From the NCBI RefSeq assembly GCF_902459735.1, contig NZ_CABPRV010000004.1, forward strand, positions 124,001 through 188,000: a stretch of DNA of 64,000 nt. Reading direction: 5' to 3'. The notes under the pieces were generated by a model. The model did not search any database. It was not told where the DNA came from and saw only the letters and a list, made by a program, of their open reading frames with translations. Source of the stretch: Pandoraea capi. GTDB lineage: Bacteria > Pseudomonadota > Gammaproteobacteria > Burkholderiales > Burkholderiaceae. Below are positions 45,884-55,098 of the stretch, in pieces. Position numbers and translations under genes: made by a program. Each line of letters starts with the position of its first letter. The first letter of the stretch is position 1.

Positions 45884-47872
45884 TTAAGCCTTTGCTGCTG
45901 CGGCCAGTGCCTGATGGTGAGCCGATTCAATGGCCACCACTTCCGGCGACTGCACGTAGTAGTCGATCGAATCGTTGTTGCTACGGCAGATGAACGTCAG
46001 GATCATGCCCACGAAGCCCACGATGGCGAGCCACCAGATGTGCCAGATGGCGGCGAAACCGAACACCAGCGAGAAAGCACTGATGATAAAACCGGCGCCA
46101 GTGTTCTTCGGCATGTGAATCGGAGCGTAGCTCGTCTTCAGATCGCTCTTGATGCCGTGTTCCTTGCGATAGGCCAGCTCGTCGATGTCATGCACGCGCG
46201 GCTCTTCGGCAAAGTTGTAGAACTGCGGCGGCGACGACGTCATCCACTCCAGCGTACGGCCATTCCAGGGGTCGCCCGTGGTGTCGGCCAGCGCCTTGCG
46301 GTTCTTGATCGACACGACCAGTTGCAGCACCTGGAAGCCGATACCGGCGGCGATGAACAGCGCACCGATCAGTGCGGCGATCAGCCAGGGTTGCCATTCC
46401 GGATTGCTGTAGTGGTTCAGACGACGGGTCATGCCCATCAGGCCCAGCACGTACAGCGGCATGAACGCGAGGTAGAAGCCGATCAGCCAGCACCAGAAGC
46501 TTGCCTTGCCCAGACGCTCGTCGAGCTTGAAGCCGAAGGCCTTCGGGAACCAGTAGTTCATACCGGCGATGTAACCGAACAGCACGCCACCGATGATCAC
46601 GTTGTGGAAGTGAGCAATCAGGAACAGCGAGTTGTGCAGCACGAAGTCCGCGCCCGGCACCGCCAGCAGCACGCCCGTCATACCGCCGATCACGAACGTG
46701 ACGATGAAGCCCAGCGTCCACAGCACCGGCGTGGTCATCTGAACGCGACCACGGTACATCGTGAACAGCCAGTTGAAGATCTTCACGCCGGTCGGGATCG
46801 AGATGATCATCGTCGCGATACCGAAGAAGGCGTTCACGCTGGCACCCGAGCCCATCGTGAAGAAGTGGTGCGCCCACACGAGGAACGACAGCACCATGAT
46901 CGCCGCCGTGGCGTACACCATCGACTTGTAGCCGAACAGCTTCTTGCCGGAGAACGTCGAGATGATTTCCGAGAAGATACCGAACGCCGGCAGAATCAGG
47001 ATGTACACCTCCGGGTGACCCCAGATCCAGATCAGGTTGATGTACATCATCGGATTGCCGCCCAACTCATTCGTGAAGAAATGGAAGTCGAGGTAGCGAT
47101 CCAGCGAAAGCAGACCCAGCGTCACGGTCAGGACCGGGAACGCGGCGCACACCAGCACCATCGTGCACAGGGACGTCCAGGTGAAGATCGGCATCTTCAT
47201 CAGGTTCATGCCCGGCGCACGCATCTTCAGAATCGTGACGACGAAGTTCACCCCGGTGAGCAACGTCCCCAGACCTGAGATCTGCAAGGCCCAGATGTAG
47301 TAATCCACCCCCACGCCCGGACTGTACTGAATGCCCGAGAGCGGCGGGTAGGCCAGCCAGCCCGTGCGAGCGAACTCACCCACGGCCAGCGACAGGTTCA
47401 CCAGCACGGCGCCAGCCACGAACAGCCAGAACGACAGCGTGTTCAGGAACGGGAACGCCACGTCGCGTGCGCCGATTTGCAGCGGCACCACGAGGTTCAC
47501 GAGACCCGTCATGAAAGGCATCGCCACGAAGAAGATCATGATCACGCCGTGGGCGGTGAAGATCTGGTCGTAGTGATCCGGCGGGAGAATGCCGCCCGAG
47601 TTGTGCGCGAGCGCCAGCTGGGTACGCATCATCATGGCGTCGGCGAAGCCGCGCAGCAGCATGACGAGCGCGACCAGCACATACATGACACCGATCTTCT
47701 TGTGATCGACCGACGTCACCCACTCGTTCCACAGGTACTTCCACTTGCCGAAGTAGGTGAGCAGCGCGAGGATGCCCAACCCACCAATCACCATCATGCC
47801 GACCGCGCCCATGATGATGGGCTCGTGGTACGGGATGGCTTCGAGAGTCAGTTTGCCAAACAGCGTTGACAT
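45884..47872 (-). CDS. cyoB: Cytochrome bo3 ubiquinol oxidase subunit I
   Basis: 662 residues, the haem-copper catalytic subunit. It contains the haem b and binuclear-centre histidine segments ([47 protein letters not shown]) and 14-15 helices. It reduces O2 with electrons from ubiquinol while pumping protons. 6 bp after cyoA. Confidence 0.98.
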   Translation of the reverse strand: MSTLFGKLTLEAIPYHEPIIMGAVGMMVIGGLGILALLTYFGKWKYLWNEWVTSVDHKKIGVMYVLVALVMLLRGFADAMMMRTQLALAHNSGGILPPDHYDQIFTAHGVIMIFFVAMPFMTGLVNLVVPLQIGARDVAFPFLNTLSFWLFVAGAVLVNLSLAVGEFARTGWLAYPPLSGIQYSPGVGVDYYIWALQISGLGTLLTGVNFVVTILKMRAPGMNLMKMPIFTWTSLCTMVLVCAAFPVLTVTLGLLSLDRYLDFHFFTNELGGNPMMYINLIWIWGHPEVYILILPAFGIFSEIISTFSGKKLFGYKSMVYATAAIMVLSFLVWAHHFFTMGSGASVNAFFGIATMIISIPTGVKIFNWLFTMYRGRVQMTTPVLWTLGFIVTFVIGGMTGVLLAVPGADFVLHNSLFLIAHFHNVIIGGVLFGYIAGMNYWFPKAFGFKLDERLGKASFWCWLIGFYLAFMPLYVLGLMGMTRRLNHYSNPEWQPWLIAALIGALFIAAGIGFQVLQLVVSIKNRKALADTTGDPWNGRTLEWMTSSPPQFYNFAEEPRVHDIDELAYRKEHGIKSDLKTSYAPIHMPKNTGAGFIISAFSLVFGFAAIWHIWWLAIVGFVGMILTFICRSNNDSIDYYVQSPEVVAIESAHHQALAAAAKA

Positions 47873-47878
47873 TGTTGT

Positions 47879-48934
47879 TTACTCCTTATGCGCGTGCGCA
47901 GCCGCACCGGCGTGCATCGCGTGCGCGCCGGCGTCCATGGCCATGGTCATCGACTGGCCTTGCACGTTGGCAGCGGCGGCCGGAGCCGTCGCGGCGTCGG
48001 TGCCCGCGCCCTTCATTTCCATCTTCATGTCCATACCCTTCATGTCCATGGCACCGTGGTTCTCATGGCCTTCATGCTGCTGCGCCATACCCGATGCCAT
48101 CGGGGCATGCACGATCGACTGGAACATGTTCGCGTCGACCGAGCTGTAATACGTGACCGGCGTGTTCTCGCTCATCGGCACCAGCGAGGCGTAGGCGTCG
48201 CGGTCGAGCACCTTCTTCGACTCGCGCACCTTCGTCACCCATTGCTGGAAGTCGCCGTCGGTCATGGCCAGCGTCTTGAAGCGCATGCCCGAGAAGCCGC
48301 CGCCGCTGTAGTTCGCCGAAATGCCGTCGTACGAGCCGACGTGGTTGGCGATCAGGTGCAGCTTCGTTTCCATACCGGCCATCGAGTAGACCTGGCTACC
48401 CAATTGCGGAATGAAGAACGAGTTCATGATCGATTCTGAGGTGATCTTGAAATTCACCGGGACATCGACAGGAACGGCCAGTTCGTTGATCGACGCAATG
48501 CCCTGTTCCGGGTAGATGAACAACCACTTGTAGTTCAACGCCACCACTTCGACGGTGATCGGCTTCACGTCGCTTTCCAGCGGCTTGTAGGGATCGAGTT
48601 CGTGAGTGGAGACCCAGGTGATGCGCGCAAGGATCGCAATGATGATGATCGGCACGAGCCAGACCACAACCTCAATGGCCGTCGAGTGCGACCAATTCGG
48701 CTCATAGCGCGCCGACTTGTTGGTTGCGCGGTACTTCCACGCGAACCACAGCGTCATCAGAATGACCGGAATCACCACGATCAGCATCAGCCAGGTGGCC
48801 GTGAGGATCAGGTTCTTGTTCTCGATTCCGATCTGCCCCTTAGGGTCGAGCAGCGTCATGTCGCAGCCTGCCAAAAGCAGCGGCGAGCACAAGGCGAGCA
48901 GCCTAAACAATCGCGGGTTTCTGTGTTTCTTCAT
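47879..48934 (-). CDS. cyoA: Cytochrome bo3 ubiquinol oxidase subunit II
   Basis: 351 residues. A lipoprotein signal with lipobox LLAG-C24 is followed by two membrane helices and a cupredoxin domain lacking the CuA Cys ligands, as in quinol oxidases (FIPQLGSQVYSMAGMETKLHL). The C-terminal 65 residues are unusual: 7 His and 10 Met (for example DMKGMDMKMEM and AHAMHAGAAAHAHKE), a possible copper-binding tail. The start at 48934 gives a normal signal peptide. First gene of the operon. Confidence 0.97.
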   Translation of the reverse strand: MKKHRNPRLFRLLALCSPLLLAGCDMTLLDPKGQIGIENKNLILTATWLMLIVVIPVILMTLWFAWKYRATNKSARYEPNWSHSTAIEVVVWLVPIIIIAILARITWVSTHELDPYKPLESDVKPITVEVVALNYKWLFIYPEQGIASINELAVPVDVPVNFKITSESIMNSFFIPQLGSQVYSMAGMETKLHLIANHVGSYDGISANYSGGGFSGMRFKTLAMTDGDFQQWVTKVRESKKVLDRDAYASLVPMSENTPVTYYSSVDANMFQSIVHAPMASGMAQQHEGHENHGAMDMKGMDMKMEMKGAGTDAATAPAAAANVQGQSMTMAMDAGAHAMHAGAAAHAHKE

Positions 48935-49169
48935 GTCACACGACAGGGTTGAGTTGGCCAGCGAACGGCGCAACACGGGCTTACCGGCCTGATGCAGGGT
49001 CGCAGGAGGTTGGCAAGGGTTAAGGTGAGACGGGAGCAGTCGTCACGCCGGTATTGCACCGGTCGAACTACGACGACTGTGTCATCGAAAAGACGGGAAC
49101 CGGGGCGGATTGCCGCCCGCAGACCTCAAGTCACTGTCCGACTTCTTGTCTTTTACTTCCATCACGGTG

Positions 49170-49182
49170 CGGCATTATGCCG
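49170..49182. promoter_or_regulatory. Palindrome upstream of cyoA
   Basis: CGGCAT-T-ATGCCG, perfect 6-bp arms, followed at once by AT-rich GAAGTTTAATTAGG. About 235 bp upstream of the cyoA ATG. Candidate operator. Confidence 0.4.
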
Positions 49183-49339
49183 AAGTTTAATTAGGCGGGA
49201 CATCGCGCACCCGCCAGCGCGACAATGTGTCGCGCGGCCCTCACGCGTACGCGCGCGACGTTTTCCAAGCAGATCGACACCTTTTTGGCGGTAAACGCTG
49301 TGCAATGCAGCAATTCGGGAAGGTTCTGTGAATTCAACA

Positions 49340-49360
49340 GGTGCGACGTTGTGTCGCACC
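49340..49360. promoter_or_regulatory. GGTGCGAC inverted repeat in cyo/LysE gap
   Basis: GGTGCGAC (49340-49347) and GTCGCACC (49353-49360) with 5-nt spacer GTTGT. Located between the cyoA upstream region and the 3' end of the LysE gene. Confidence 0.4.
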
Positions 49361-49445
49361 CTGATTTGCGGTGTCGCAGCGAAATGCACCTAAGTGGGGC
49401 AATCGCTGGAGGGTGATGTAGGTGAGATGTATTGTGCCCGGCTTT

Positions 49446-50075
49446 TCAGTCGAGCGACAGTCGTACGGCAAATGCCATGAGCGCCGCGCCGAATGACCAG
49501 CGTTGTACTTTTTGTGCAAGTGGACGTGCGCGCAGCCAGCGCGCGATGCGCACGGCGCCGAAGGTCAGTGTTACGTCGAACATCGCGCCGACGGCCAGCA
49601 GCAACAGCCCGAGTTCGAGTACCTGACTCCACACCGGCCCCGCCTCCGGACGCACGAATTGCGGCAGCAGCACCGAACAGAACAGCAACGCCTTGGGGTT
49701 CAGCACGCTCGAGAGCACCCCACGGCGGAACGCGTGGGAGAGCGGCGGTGCGGTGTCTTTCGCTTCGGCCGTCACCTCCATGCCGAACGCCGGCGAGCGC
49801 CAGATCTGGATCGCGACCCATGCCAGATAGATCGCGCCCACGATGCGCACCGTCTCGAAGAGCCAGGGGGCCGCACGCAACAGCGCCGCCACACCACAGG
49901 CCGAAAGCGTCACGTGCGCGGCGCGGGCCAGTGCCAGACCGGCCGCCGTCGCCAAACCGTGACGCGTGCCGCGCATCATGCTCGTTTGCATCACGACCGC
50001 CATGTCGGGTCCGGGTAATGCGTAGACGACGACCAGCGCGCCAATGAACACCGTGAGCAATTGCAGCGAGACCAT
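49446..50075 (-). CDS. LysE/RhtB family amino-acid exporter
   Basis: 209 residues, six predicted helices, with the signature YALPGPDMAVVMQTSMMRGTR and SVLNPKALLFCSVLLPQF. Divergent from an Lrp/AsnC regulator 268 bp away, the common arrangement in which an Lrp-family protein controls a LysE exporter. The substrate amino acid is unknown. Confidence 0.94.
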   Translation of the reverse strand: MVSLQLLTVFIGALVVVYALPGPDMAVVMQTSMMRGTRHGLATAAGLALARAAHVTLSACGVAALLRAAPWLFETVRIVGAIYLAWVAIQIWRSPAFGMEVTAEAKDTAPPLSHAFRRGVLSSVLNPKALLFCSVLLPQFVRPEAGPVWSQVLELGLLLLAVGAMFDVTLTFGAVRIARWLRARPLAQKVQRWSFGAALMAFAVRLSLD

Positions 50076-50343
50076 GACCTTTCCCCAGAGGATTTGAAGC
50101 AGCGAAAACGAGCCTCATGATCTCGCCAATCGATGAGTGAAACATGGCGTTTTCCACCCATTAGAATCTAATTATTTGGAGCAATCCTCTTGCATGTCAC
50201 GCCTAACAAGGCAAACCACCAATGCCGCTTTTTGCGTATCACCGGTCGGATTAGGGCGAACGGATGAGGGAAACACTTTCCGGACGCGGCAGATCGTGGT
50301 GGAATGCCATCTTTGAAGCTGTTTTTGTAGCGGGACACCCACA

Positions 50344-50808
50344 ATGAATGAACTTGACGCCATCGATCGAGCGATTCTCGCCATCGTGCAACGCGATGGC
50401 CGTATCTCCAACGCTCGACTTGCCGAACGCGTGTCACTCTCCGAGACCCCCTGCGCCCGACGCCTGAAACGCCTCGAAGCCGAGGGCTACATCACCGGTT
50501 ACCGCGCCGAACTCTCGCATCGCGCACTGGGTCTGGGCGTCACCGCATTCGTTCACGTGCGCTTCGCGGTACACGATCGCGCCCTGTCCGAACAATTCGA
50601 GCGTGAAGTGCAGGCCATCGACCGTATCGTCTCCTGCCACAACATCTCGGGCAGCGCCGACTATCTGCTCGGCGTCGTCGCCACGGATCTTGACGATTAC
50701 GGCAGTTTCACGCGCGACGTGCTGCGCGCCCTGCCCGGTGTCACCGCCATCGAGTCGATGCTCTCCCTGCGCGAAGTCAAGCGCGATACGGGCGCGCCGC
50801 TGCTGTAG
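50344..50808 (+). CDS. Lrp/AsnC family transcriptional regulator
   Basis: 154 residues with HTH (RISNARLAERVSLSETPCARRLKRLE, about 19-44) and a C-terminal RAM effector-binding domain (ISGSADYLLGVVATDLDDY). Small effector sensing by amino acids is expected, and the divergent LysE exporter is the probable target. 81 bp before the GGDEF gene on the same strand. Confidence 0.95.
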   Translation: MNELDAIDRAILAIVQRDGRISNARLAERVSLSETPCARRLKRLEAEGYITGYRAELSHRALGLGVTAFVHVRFAVHDRALSEQFEREVQAIDRIVSCHNISGSADYLLGVVATDLDDYGSFTRDVLRALPGVTAIESMLSLREVKRDTGAPLL

Positions 50809-50889
50809 ATCAGATTCACTGCGGCGTAGAACAGGTTTAACCTTAAAATGGCGGGCCAAGACCAGAACCCGATCAGATCAGGTGCCTAA

Positions 50890-52440
50890 ATGGACGCCAT
50901 GCCTGCCGTACCCCCTTTGCCCGCCTCATCGCCGTCCGACGTCACTCCCGGGAGTGACGGTCGTACCGACGACGCCCTGATGTTCGACCTCGCGCCAGTC
51001 TCGCTCTGGCTCGAAGACTTCAGCGGCGTGAAGCAGTTGTTCGACGAATGGCGGGCGCTGGGGGTGCGCGATCTGCGCGCCTACTTCAAGGCCGATCCGG
51101 CGCAGGTGTCGCTGTGCTCGCAACGCATTCGCGTCATCAAGGTCAATCGACGCACACTCGCCATGTTCAACGCATCGTCGCTCGACGACCTCGTGGCCAA
51201 CTTGCCGCGCGTGTTTCGCGACGACATGCTCAAGACGCACATCGAAGAACTCTGCCAACTGTGGGACGGCAAGACGCACTTCACGAGCAAGACCGTCAAC
51301 TACACGCTCGACGGACGCCGTCTGGACGTGCTGCTCAACGGCTCGGTACTGCCCGGCCACGAAACCTCGCTCGATCGCGTGCTGATCTCGCTGGAAAACG
51401 TGACGGAACTGGAGCACGCCCGCGAGCGCGTCACGATGGGAGAGCAATACGCCCGGGGCCTCTTCGAATATTCGCCGGTCTCGCTGTGGGTCGAAGACTT
51501 CAGCGCGATCAAGCTACTGCTCGACGATGCACGCGCACGCGGCATTACCGACTTCCGCACCTTCACCGACGTTCACCCGGAGTTCGTCGAGCGCTGCATG
51601 CAGGAGATCGACGTGCTGGACGTGAACCGTCACACGCTCGCGATGTTCGTCGCCCCCGACAAGGCAACGCTGCTCGGCCGCCTGCCCGCCGTGTTCCGCG
51701 ACGACATGCGTCACAACTTCCGCGAGCAGTTGATCGACCTGTGGGAAAACAAGCTCTTCCAGCAACGCGAAGTCATCAACTACGCGCTCGACGGCAACGA
51801 GATCAACGTCCATCTGCAATTCGCCGTGCTGCCCGGCCATGAAGCGCGATGGGATCTGGTGCTGGTCGCGCTCACGGACATCACCGCACGAAAGAAGGCC
51901 GAGTCGTATCTGGAATTCCTCGGCAAGCACGACGTGCTCACCAAGCTGCGCAACCGTTCGTTCTATGCCGACGAACTCAACCGGCTCGAACGCAAGGGCC
52001 CCTTCCCCGTGACGGTGGTCGTGGCGGATCTGAACGGGCTGAAGGCGGTGAACGACCAGCTCGGCCACGCAGCAGGCGATGCGCTGCTGCGCCGCGCCGG
52101 CGAGGTGCTGAGCAAAGCCGTCGTGGCGCCGCAAATTGCCGCACGTATCGGCGGCGACGAGTTCGCGCTGCTGCTGCCGTCGACCGACGCCACGGGCGGC
52201 GCGGCGATCATCGAGAGCATTCGCCAGCTCGTGGAGTTGAACAATTCGTTCTACCCGGGCACGCCGCTGTCATTCTCGATGGGGATGGCAACGTGCGAAG
52301 CGGGCGAGCGTCTCGAAGCGACGATTCAGCGCGCCGACCTGCTGATGTACGAGGAGAAACGAAACCACTACGCCGGCAGCCTGAACGAGCGACGCGGATT
52401 CGACGGCGCACCTTCGGGCAAGACGGGGAGCGGCGCGTAA
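50890..52440 (+). CDS. Diguanylate cyclase with duplicated PAS-like sensor
   Basis: 516 residues. Two sensor modules start at residues 35 and 195 and share (A/S)PVSLW(L/V)EDFS, VNRxTLAMF, VFRDDM and VLPGHE at exactly 160-residue spacing. A C-terminal GGDEF domain has the intact active site GGDEF (421-425), so synthesis of cyclic-di-GMP is expected. The inhibitory RxxD I-site that usually sits upstream is not visible (APQIAARI instead). No membrane helix, so probably cytoplasmic. Its 3' end overlaps the end of the opposite-strand LysR by 73 bp. Confidence 0.93.
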   Translation: MDAMPAVPPLPASSPSDVTPGSDGRTDDALMFDLAPVSLWLEDFSGVKQLFDEWRALGVRDLRAYFKADPAQVSLCSQRIRVIKVNRRTLAMFNASSLDDLVANLPRVFRDDMLKTHIEELCQLWDGKTHFTSKTVNYTLDGRRLDVLLNGSVLPGHETSLDRVLISLENVTELEHARERVTMGEQYARGLFEYSPVSLWVEDFSAIKLLLDDARARGITDFRTFTDVHPEFVERCMQEIDVLDVNRHTLAMFVAPDKATLLGRLPAVFRDDMRHNFREQLIDLWENKLFQQREVINYALDGNEINVHLQFAVLPGHEARWDLVLVALTDITARKKAESYLEFLGKHDVLTKLRNRSFYADELNRLERKGPFPVTVVVADLNGLKAVNDQLGHAAGDALLRRAGEVLSKAVVAPQIAARIGGDEFALLLPSTDATGGAAIIESIRQLVELNNSFYPGTPLSFSMGMATCEAGERLEATIQRADLLMYEEKRNHYAGSLNERRGFDGAPSGKTGSGA

Positions 52441-53552
52441 CGAGTATCTCGGGCATCGCGGGCTTCACGGACATCACGCCTCTCGTCATCAAGCGCCGCC
52501 TCCGAGGCCGGCACCGCTGGGTCGATGCCGACGTCAGCGGTGGCCGGCTTCGCAGCATTCGTACGGACGCCGCCATGCATGTCGGCTTGCGCATGGCCCA
52601 GCGGCTCGCAGATGAGCGCCAGCCAGTCGACGAACGCCCGCACGCGCGGCGATACCCGCTTCTGTGACGGATAGGCCGCCGAGAGCCGCAGCGGCGGCGG
52701 TGGACACTTCGGCAGCACCGGCACCAGACGTCCCGACGCGAGATACGGGGCCGCCGCGAGCACTGTCGGTTGAATCAGCCCGAGACCTTCGAGTCCCGCC
52801 GCAAGATACGCGGCCTCGTCGCCCACATGCAGTTGACCGCGCGTACGCACGCAGGTGGCCTTGCCACCCACGATCATCGTCAGATCGCCGCAGCGTGCAG
52901 GCAGCGGCACGCCTTCATTACCGTGCGAAGCCGACGCCCCCATCGAGGCCAGCGGCTCTGCCGGCGCCGACAGCCATTTCACCGAGGTGTGCATCGCGAG
53001 ATCGTCGAGGTCGGCCGGTGTGCCATGCGACTCCAGATAACGACGGCTCGCGCATGTCACACGCGGCAGATCGCCGAGATGCCGCGCCACCAGACGCGAG
53101 TCCGGCAACTCCCCGAGCACCACACCGCAATCGACGCCATCGCCACGCCAGTCGCCATGCGCGGGCGTCGCATCCAGCGCGATTTCCAACCCCGGATAAC
53201 GCGCCTGGAATTCCGCGAGCGACGGCATCACAACCTCGCGCGCAATGACCGGCGGGAGGACGACGGCAAGGCGTCCGCGCAGTTGCGCCTGCGCGCCGAA
53301 CAGCCCGGACTCGACCTCTTCGACGTCCGCGAGAATGGCCGAGCAGCGCTCGTAATATGCCGCGCCCTCCATCGTGAGCGCGACACGCCGCGTGGAGCGC
53401 GTGAAGAGCGCCACCCCGAACCAGCGTTCGAGATGCTGGATCTGCGTGGTCGCGGTTGCGCGGGGAAGGTCGAGCGAGAGCGCCGCCTTCGTGAAGCTGC
53501 CGACTTCGGCGACGCGCACGAAGGTACGCATGGCTGTGATGCGATCGATCAT
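52368..53552 (-). CDS. LysR family regulator with C-terminal extension
   Basis: 394 residues. HTH FTKAALSLDLPRATATTQIQHLE (about 20-42) and a CrgA-like effector domain end near residue 320. A further 74 residues, rich in Ala, Arg and Asp, extend the protein, and their coding DNA overlaps the 3' end of the opposite-strand GGDEF gene. GGAGG lies 5 nt before the ATG. Start overlaps the MFS stop by 4 nt, so the pair is translationally coupled. Confidence 0.9.
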   Translation of the reverse strand: MIDRITAMRTFVRVAEVGSFTKAALSLDLPRATATTQIQHLERWFGVALFTRSTRRVALTMEGAAYYERCSAILADVEEVESGLFGAQAQLRGRLAVVLPPVIAREVVMPSLAEFQARYPGLEIALDATPAHGDWRGDGVDCGVVLGELPDSRLVARHLGDLPRVTCASRRYLESHGTPADLDDLAMHTSVKWLSAPAEPLASMGASASHGNEGVPLPARCGDLTMIVGGKATCVRTRGQLHVGDEAAYLAAGLEGLGLIQPTVLAAAPYLASGRLVPVLPKCPPPPLRLSAAYPSQKRVSPRVRAFVDWLALICEPLGHAQADMHGGVRTNAAKPATADVGIDPAVPASEAALDDERRDVREARDARDTRYAPLPVLPEGAPSNPRRSFRLPA

Positions 53553-55033
53553 AGTGCCTCCTGTCCTTCCGGCTTTGCAGCAGTCCCGGCGACCCTGCCG
53601 CGCAAGATGATGACGGCTGCGCCCGCAGGCGCCAGCGCGAACAACACGAACAACCAGACCGATGCGCGCTGCACATGCGCCAGTCCACCGTCCGCCAGCC
53701 CGGCCGAGTTCGCGACCAGTCCGGCCAGCGCCGAGCCCAGCGCCATCGAGTACAACTGCACGGTCGTGATCGACGCCGACGCCAGCCCCGCTTCGCCCGG
53801 GCGCGCCGCCGTCATCACCCGCGTGAGCAAATGCGGCCAGCCGATCCCGACCCCCACGCCCACACCGAACAACGCAATGCACATGCCGGCGACACCCGCC
53901 GCACTCGTAAAGAGCGACGCCTGCGGCAACAACCACGCCAGCGCCAGCATGCCGACCGTGACGATCACCGGGCCGAGTCGCACGCGACGATCGGCCGCCT
54001 CCCCCTGCCGTCCGGCGCTGGTCATCGAACCGACCGACCAGCCCGCTGCCATCAGCGCGGCGAGATAGCCCGCAGCAAAAGGTGTCTGGCCGTGAATCGT
54101 CTGAAGGAAATACGGGATGTAGATCTCGCTGGTCATCGCCAGACCGAGCAGGCTCATCACCGCATAGCGTCCGCCGAGGCGCGTTCGCAGCGAGTACGCG
54201 CCCGTCGGCATCAGACGCGGCAACGCATGGCGCACGCTGCGCTCACGGTGCGCGAGCCACCACGCCAGCGCCAGTCCCAGCACCATCCATACGGCGGCGA
54301 CGACATGCGAATCGACCACCGCCCCCAGCGAAATCGCAACGGCCGATGCGCACAGCAATACGACCTTGAACCACGGCACCGCATGCGTTACGTCGTTGGC
54401 GTGCGATGCCCCCTCGGCACCCGCGACCTTGCGTCCGGCGGGGACTTGCGCACGAATAATCAGCCCGAGGCCCACGACCACCGGCAGCAGCGACCAGAAC
54501 GCCCAGCGCCAATGACCGAACTGGGCGAAAACGCCGCCGAGCGCCGGCCCGCATAACGTAGCAACGCCCCACATGCCCGAGACGAGCCCCATCGCGCGCG
54601 ACCACAGCGGCGGCGCGAACACGATGCGGATCAGCGCGTAACTCAAGGCGAGCAGAATGCCGCCGCCGAAACCTTGCAGCGTACGGCCCACGAGCATCCA
54701 CGGCATGCTCGGCGCTGCGGCACACAGCATCGTGCCGGCGCTGAAACCCACCAGTGCCGTGATGTAAGCCACGCGCGGGCCGAGCGAGGACAGCATCTGC
54801 GCAGCGAAAACCGAGCCCAGGATCGAGGCAACCACGAACAGCGTGGTGTTCCACGAATACAGATCGAGCCCGCCGATCTCCCTGACGATGGACGGCAACA
54901 CCGTCGTCGCCACATAGACGTTGGTCGCATGCAACGCCACACCGCCCGCCAGCGCCAGCGACCGCCAGCCGTTGTTGCCACTCAACAGATCGCGCCAGCC
55001 CGGCGCGCCTTCGTTCGTCGTGCTCGTTGTCAT
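53549..55033 (-). CDS. MFS transporter (DHA2-like drug/proton antiporter)
   Basis: 494 residues with about 14 membrane helices. Typical motifs are QGFGGGILLALSYALIR and GVGVGIGWPHL, and the start MTTSTTNEGAPGW is soluble. Family members export drugs or dyes by proton antiport. Start at 55033 chosen; the frame to 55069 carries no ribosome site. Divergent from the HTH regulator at 55099, with palindromic sites between them. Confidence 0.92.
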   Translation of the reverse strand: MTTSTTNEGAPGWRDLLSGNNGWRSLALAGGVALHATNVYVATTVLPSIVREIGGLDLYSWNTTLFVVASILGSVFAAQMLSSLGPRVAYITALVGFSAGTMLCAAAPSMPWMLVGRTLQGFGGGILLALSYALIRIVFAPPLWSRAMGLVSGMWGVATLCGPALGGVFAQFGHWRWAFWSLLPVVVGLGLIIRAQVPAGRKVAGAEGASHANDVTHAVPWFKVVLLCASAVAISLGAVVDSHVVAAVWMVLGLALAWWLAHRERSVRHALPRLMPTGAYSLRTRLGGRYAVMSLLGLAMTSEIYIPYFLQTIHGQTPFAAGYLAALMAAGWSVGSMTSAGRQGEAADRRVRLGPVIVTVGMLALAWLLPQASLFTSAAGVAGMCIALFGVGVGVGIGWPHLLTRVMTAARPGEAGLASASITTVQLYSMALGSALAGLVANSAGLADGGLAHVQRASVWLFVLFALAPAGAAVIILRGRVAGTAAKPEGQEAL

Positions 55034-55059
55034 GGATAGACAGCCCCCCATCGGGCGAC

Positions 55060-55087
55060 TAATATGCAAGAAAGTTCTTGGATATTA
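55060..55087. promoter_or_regulatory. Operator palindrome between MFS gene and HTH regulator
   Basis: TAATATGCAAGAA (55060-55072) and TTCTTGGATATTA (55075-55087) are reverse complements at 12 of 13 positions with a 2-nt centre. It occupies most of the 65-bp gap between the divergent starts (55033 and 55099), where it could block both promoters. Confidence 0.75.
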
Positions 55088-55098
55088 CATGCCTCACG

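Larger units (their letters stand above)
48935..49445. promoter_or_regulatory. Promoter region of the cyo operon
   Basis: 511 bp without a gene. It contains a 13-bp palindrome CGGCAT-T-ATGCCG (49170-49182), an 8-bp inverted repeat GGTGCGAC-N5-GTCGCACC (49340-49360) and further TGTCGC words (49226, 49371). These are candidate control sites for respiratory regulation, but no known consensus is recognised. Confidence 0.5.
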
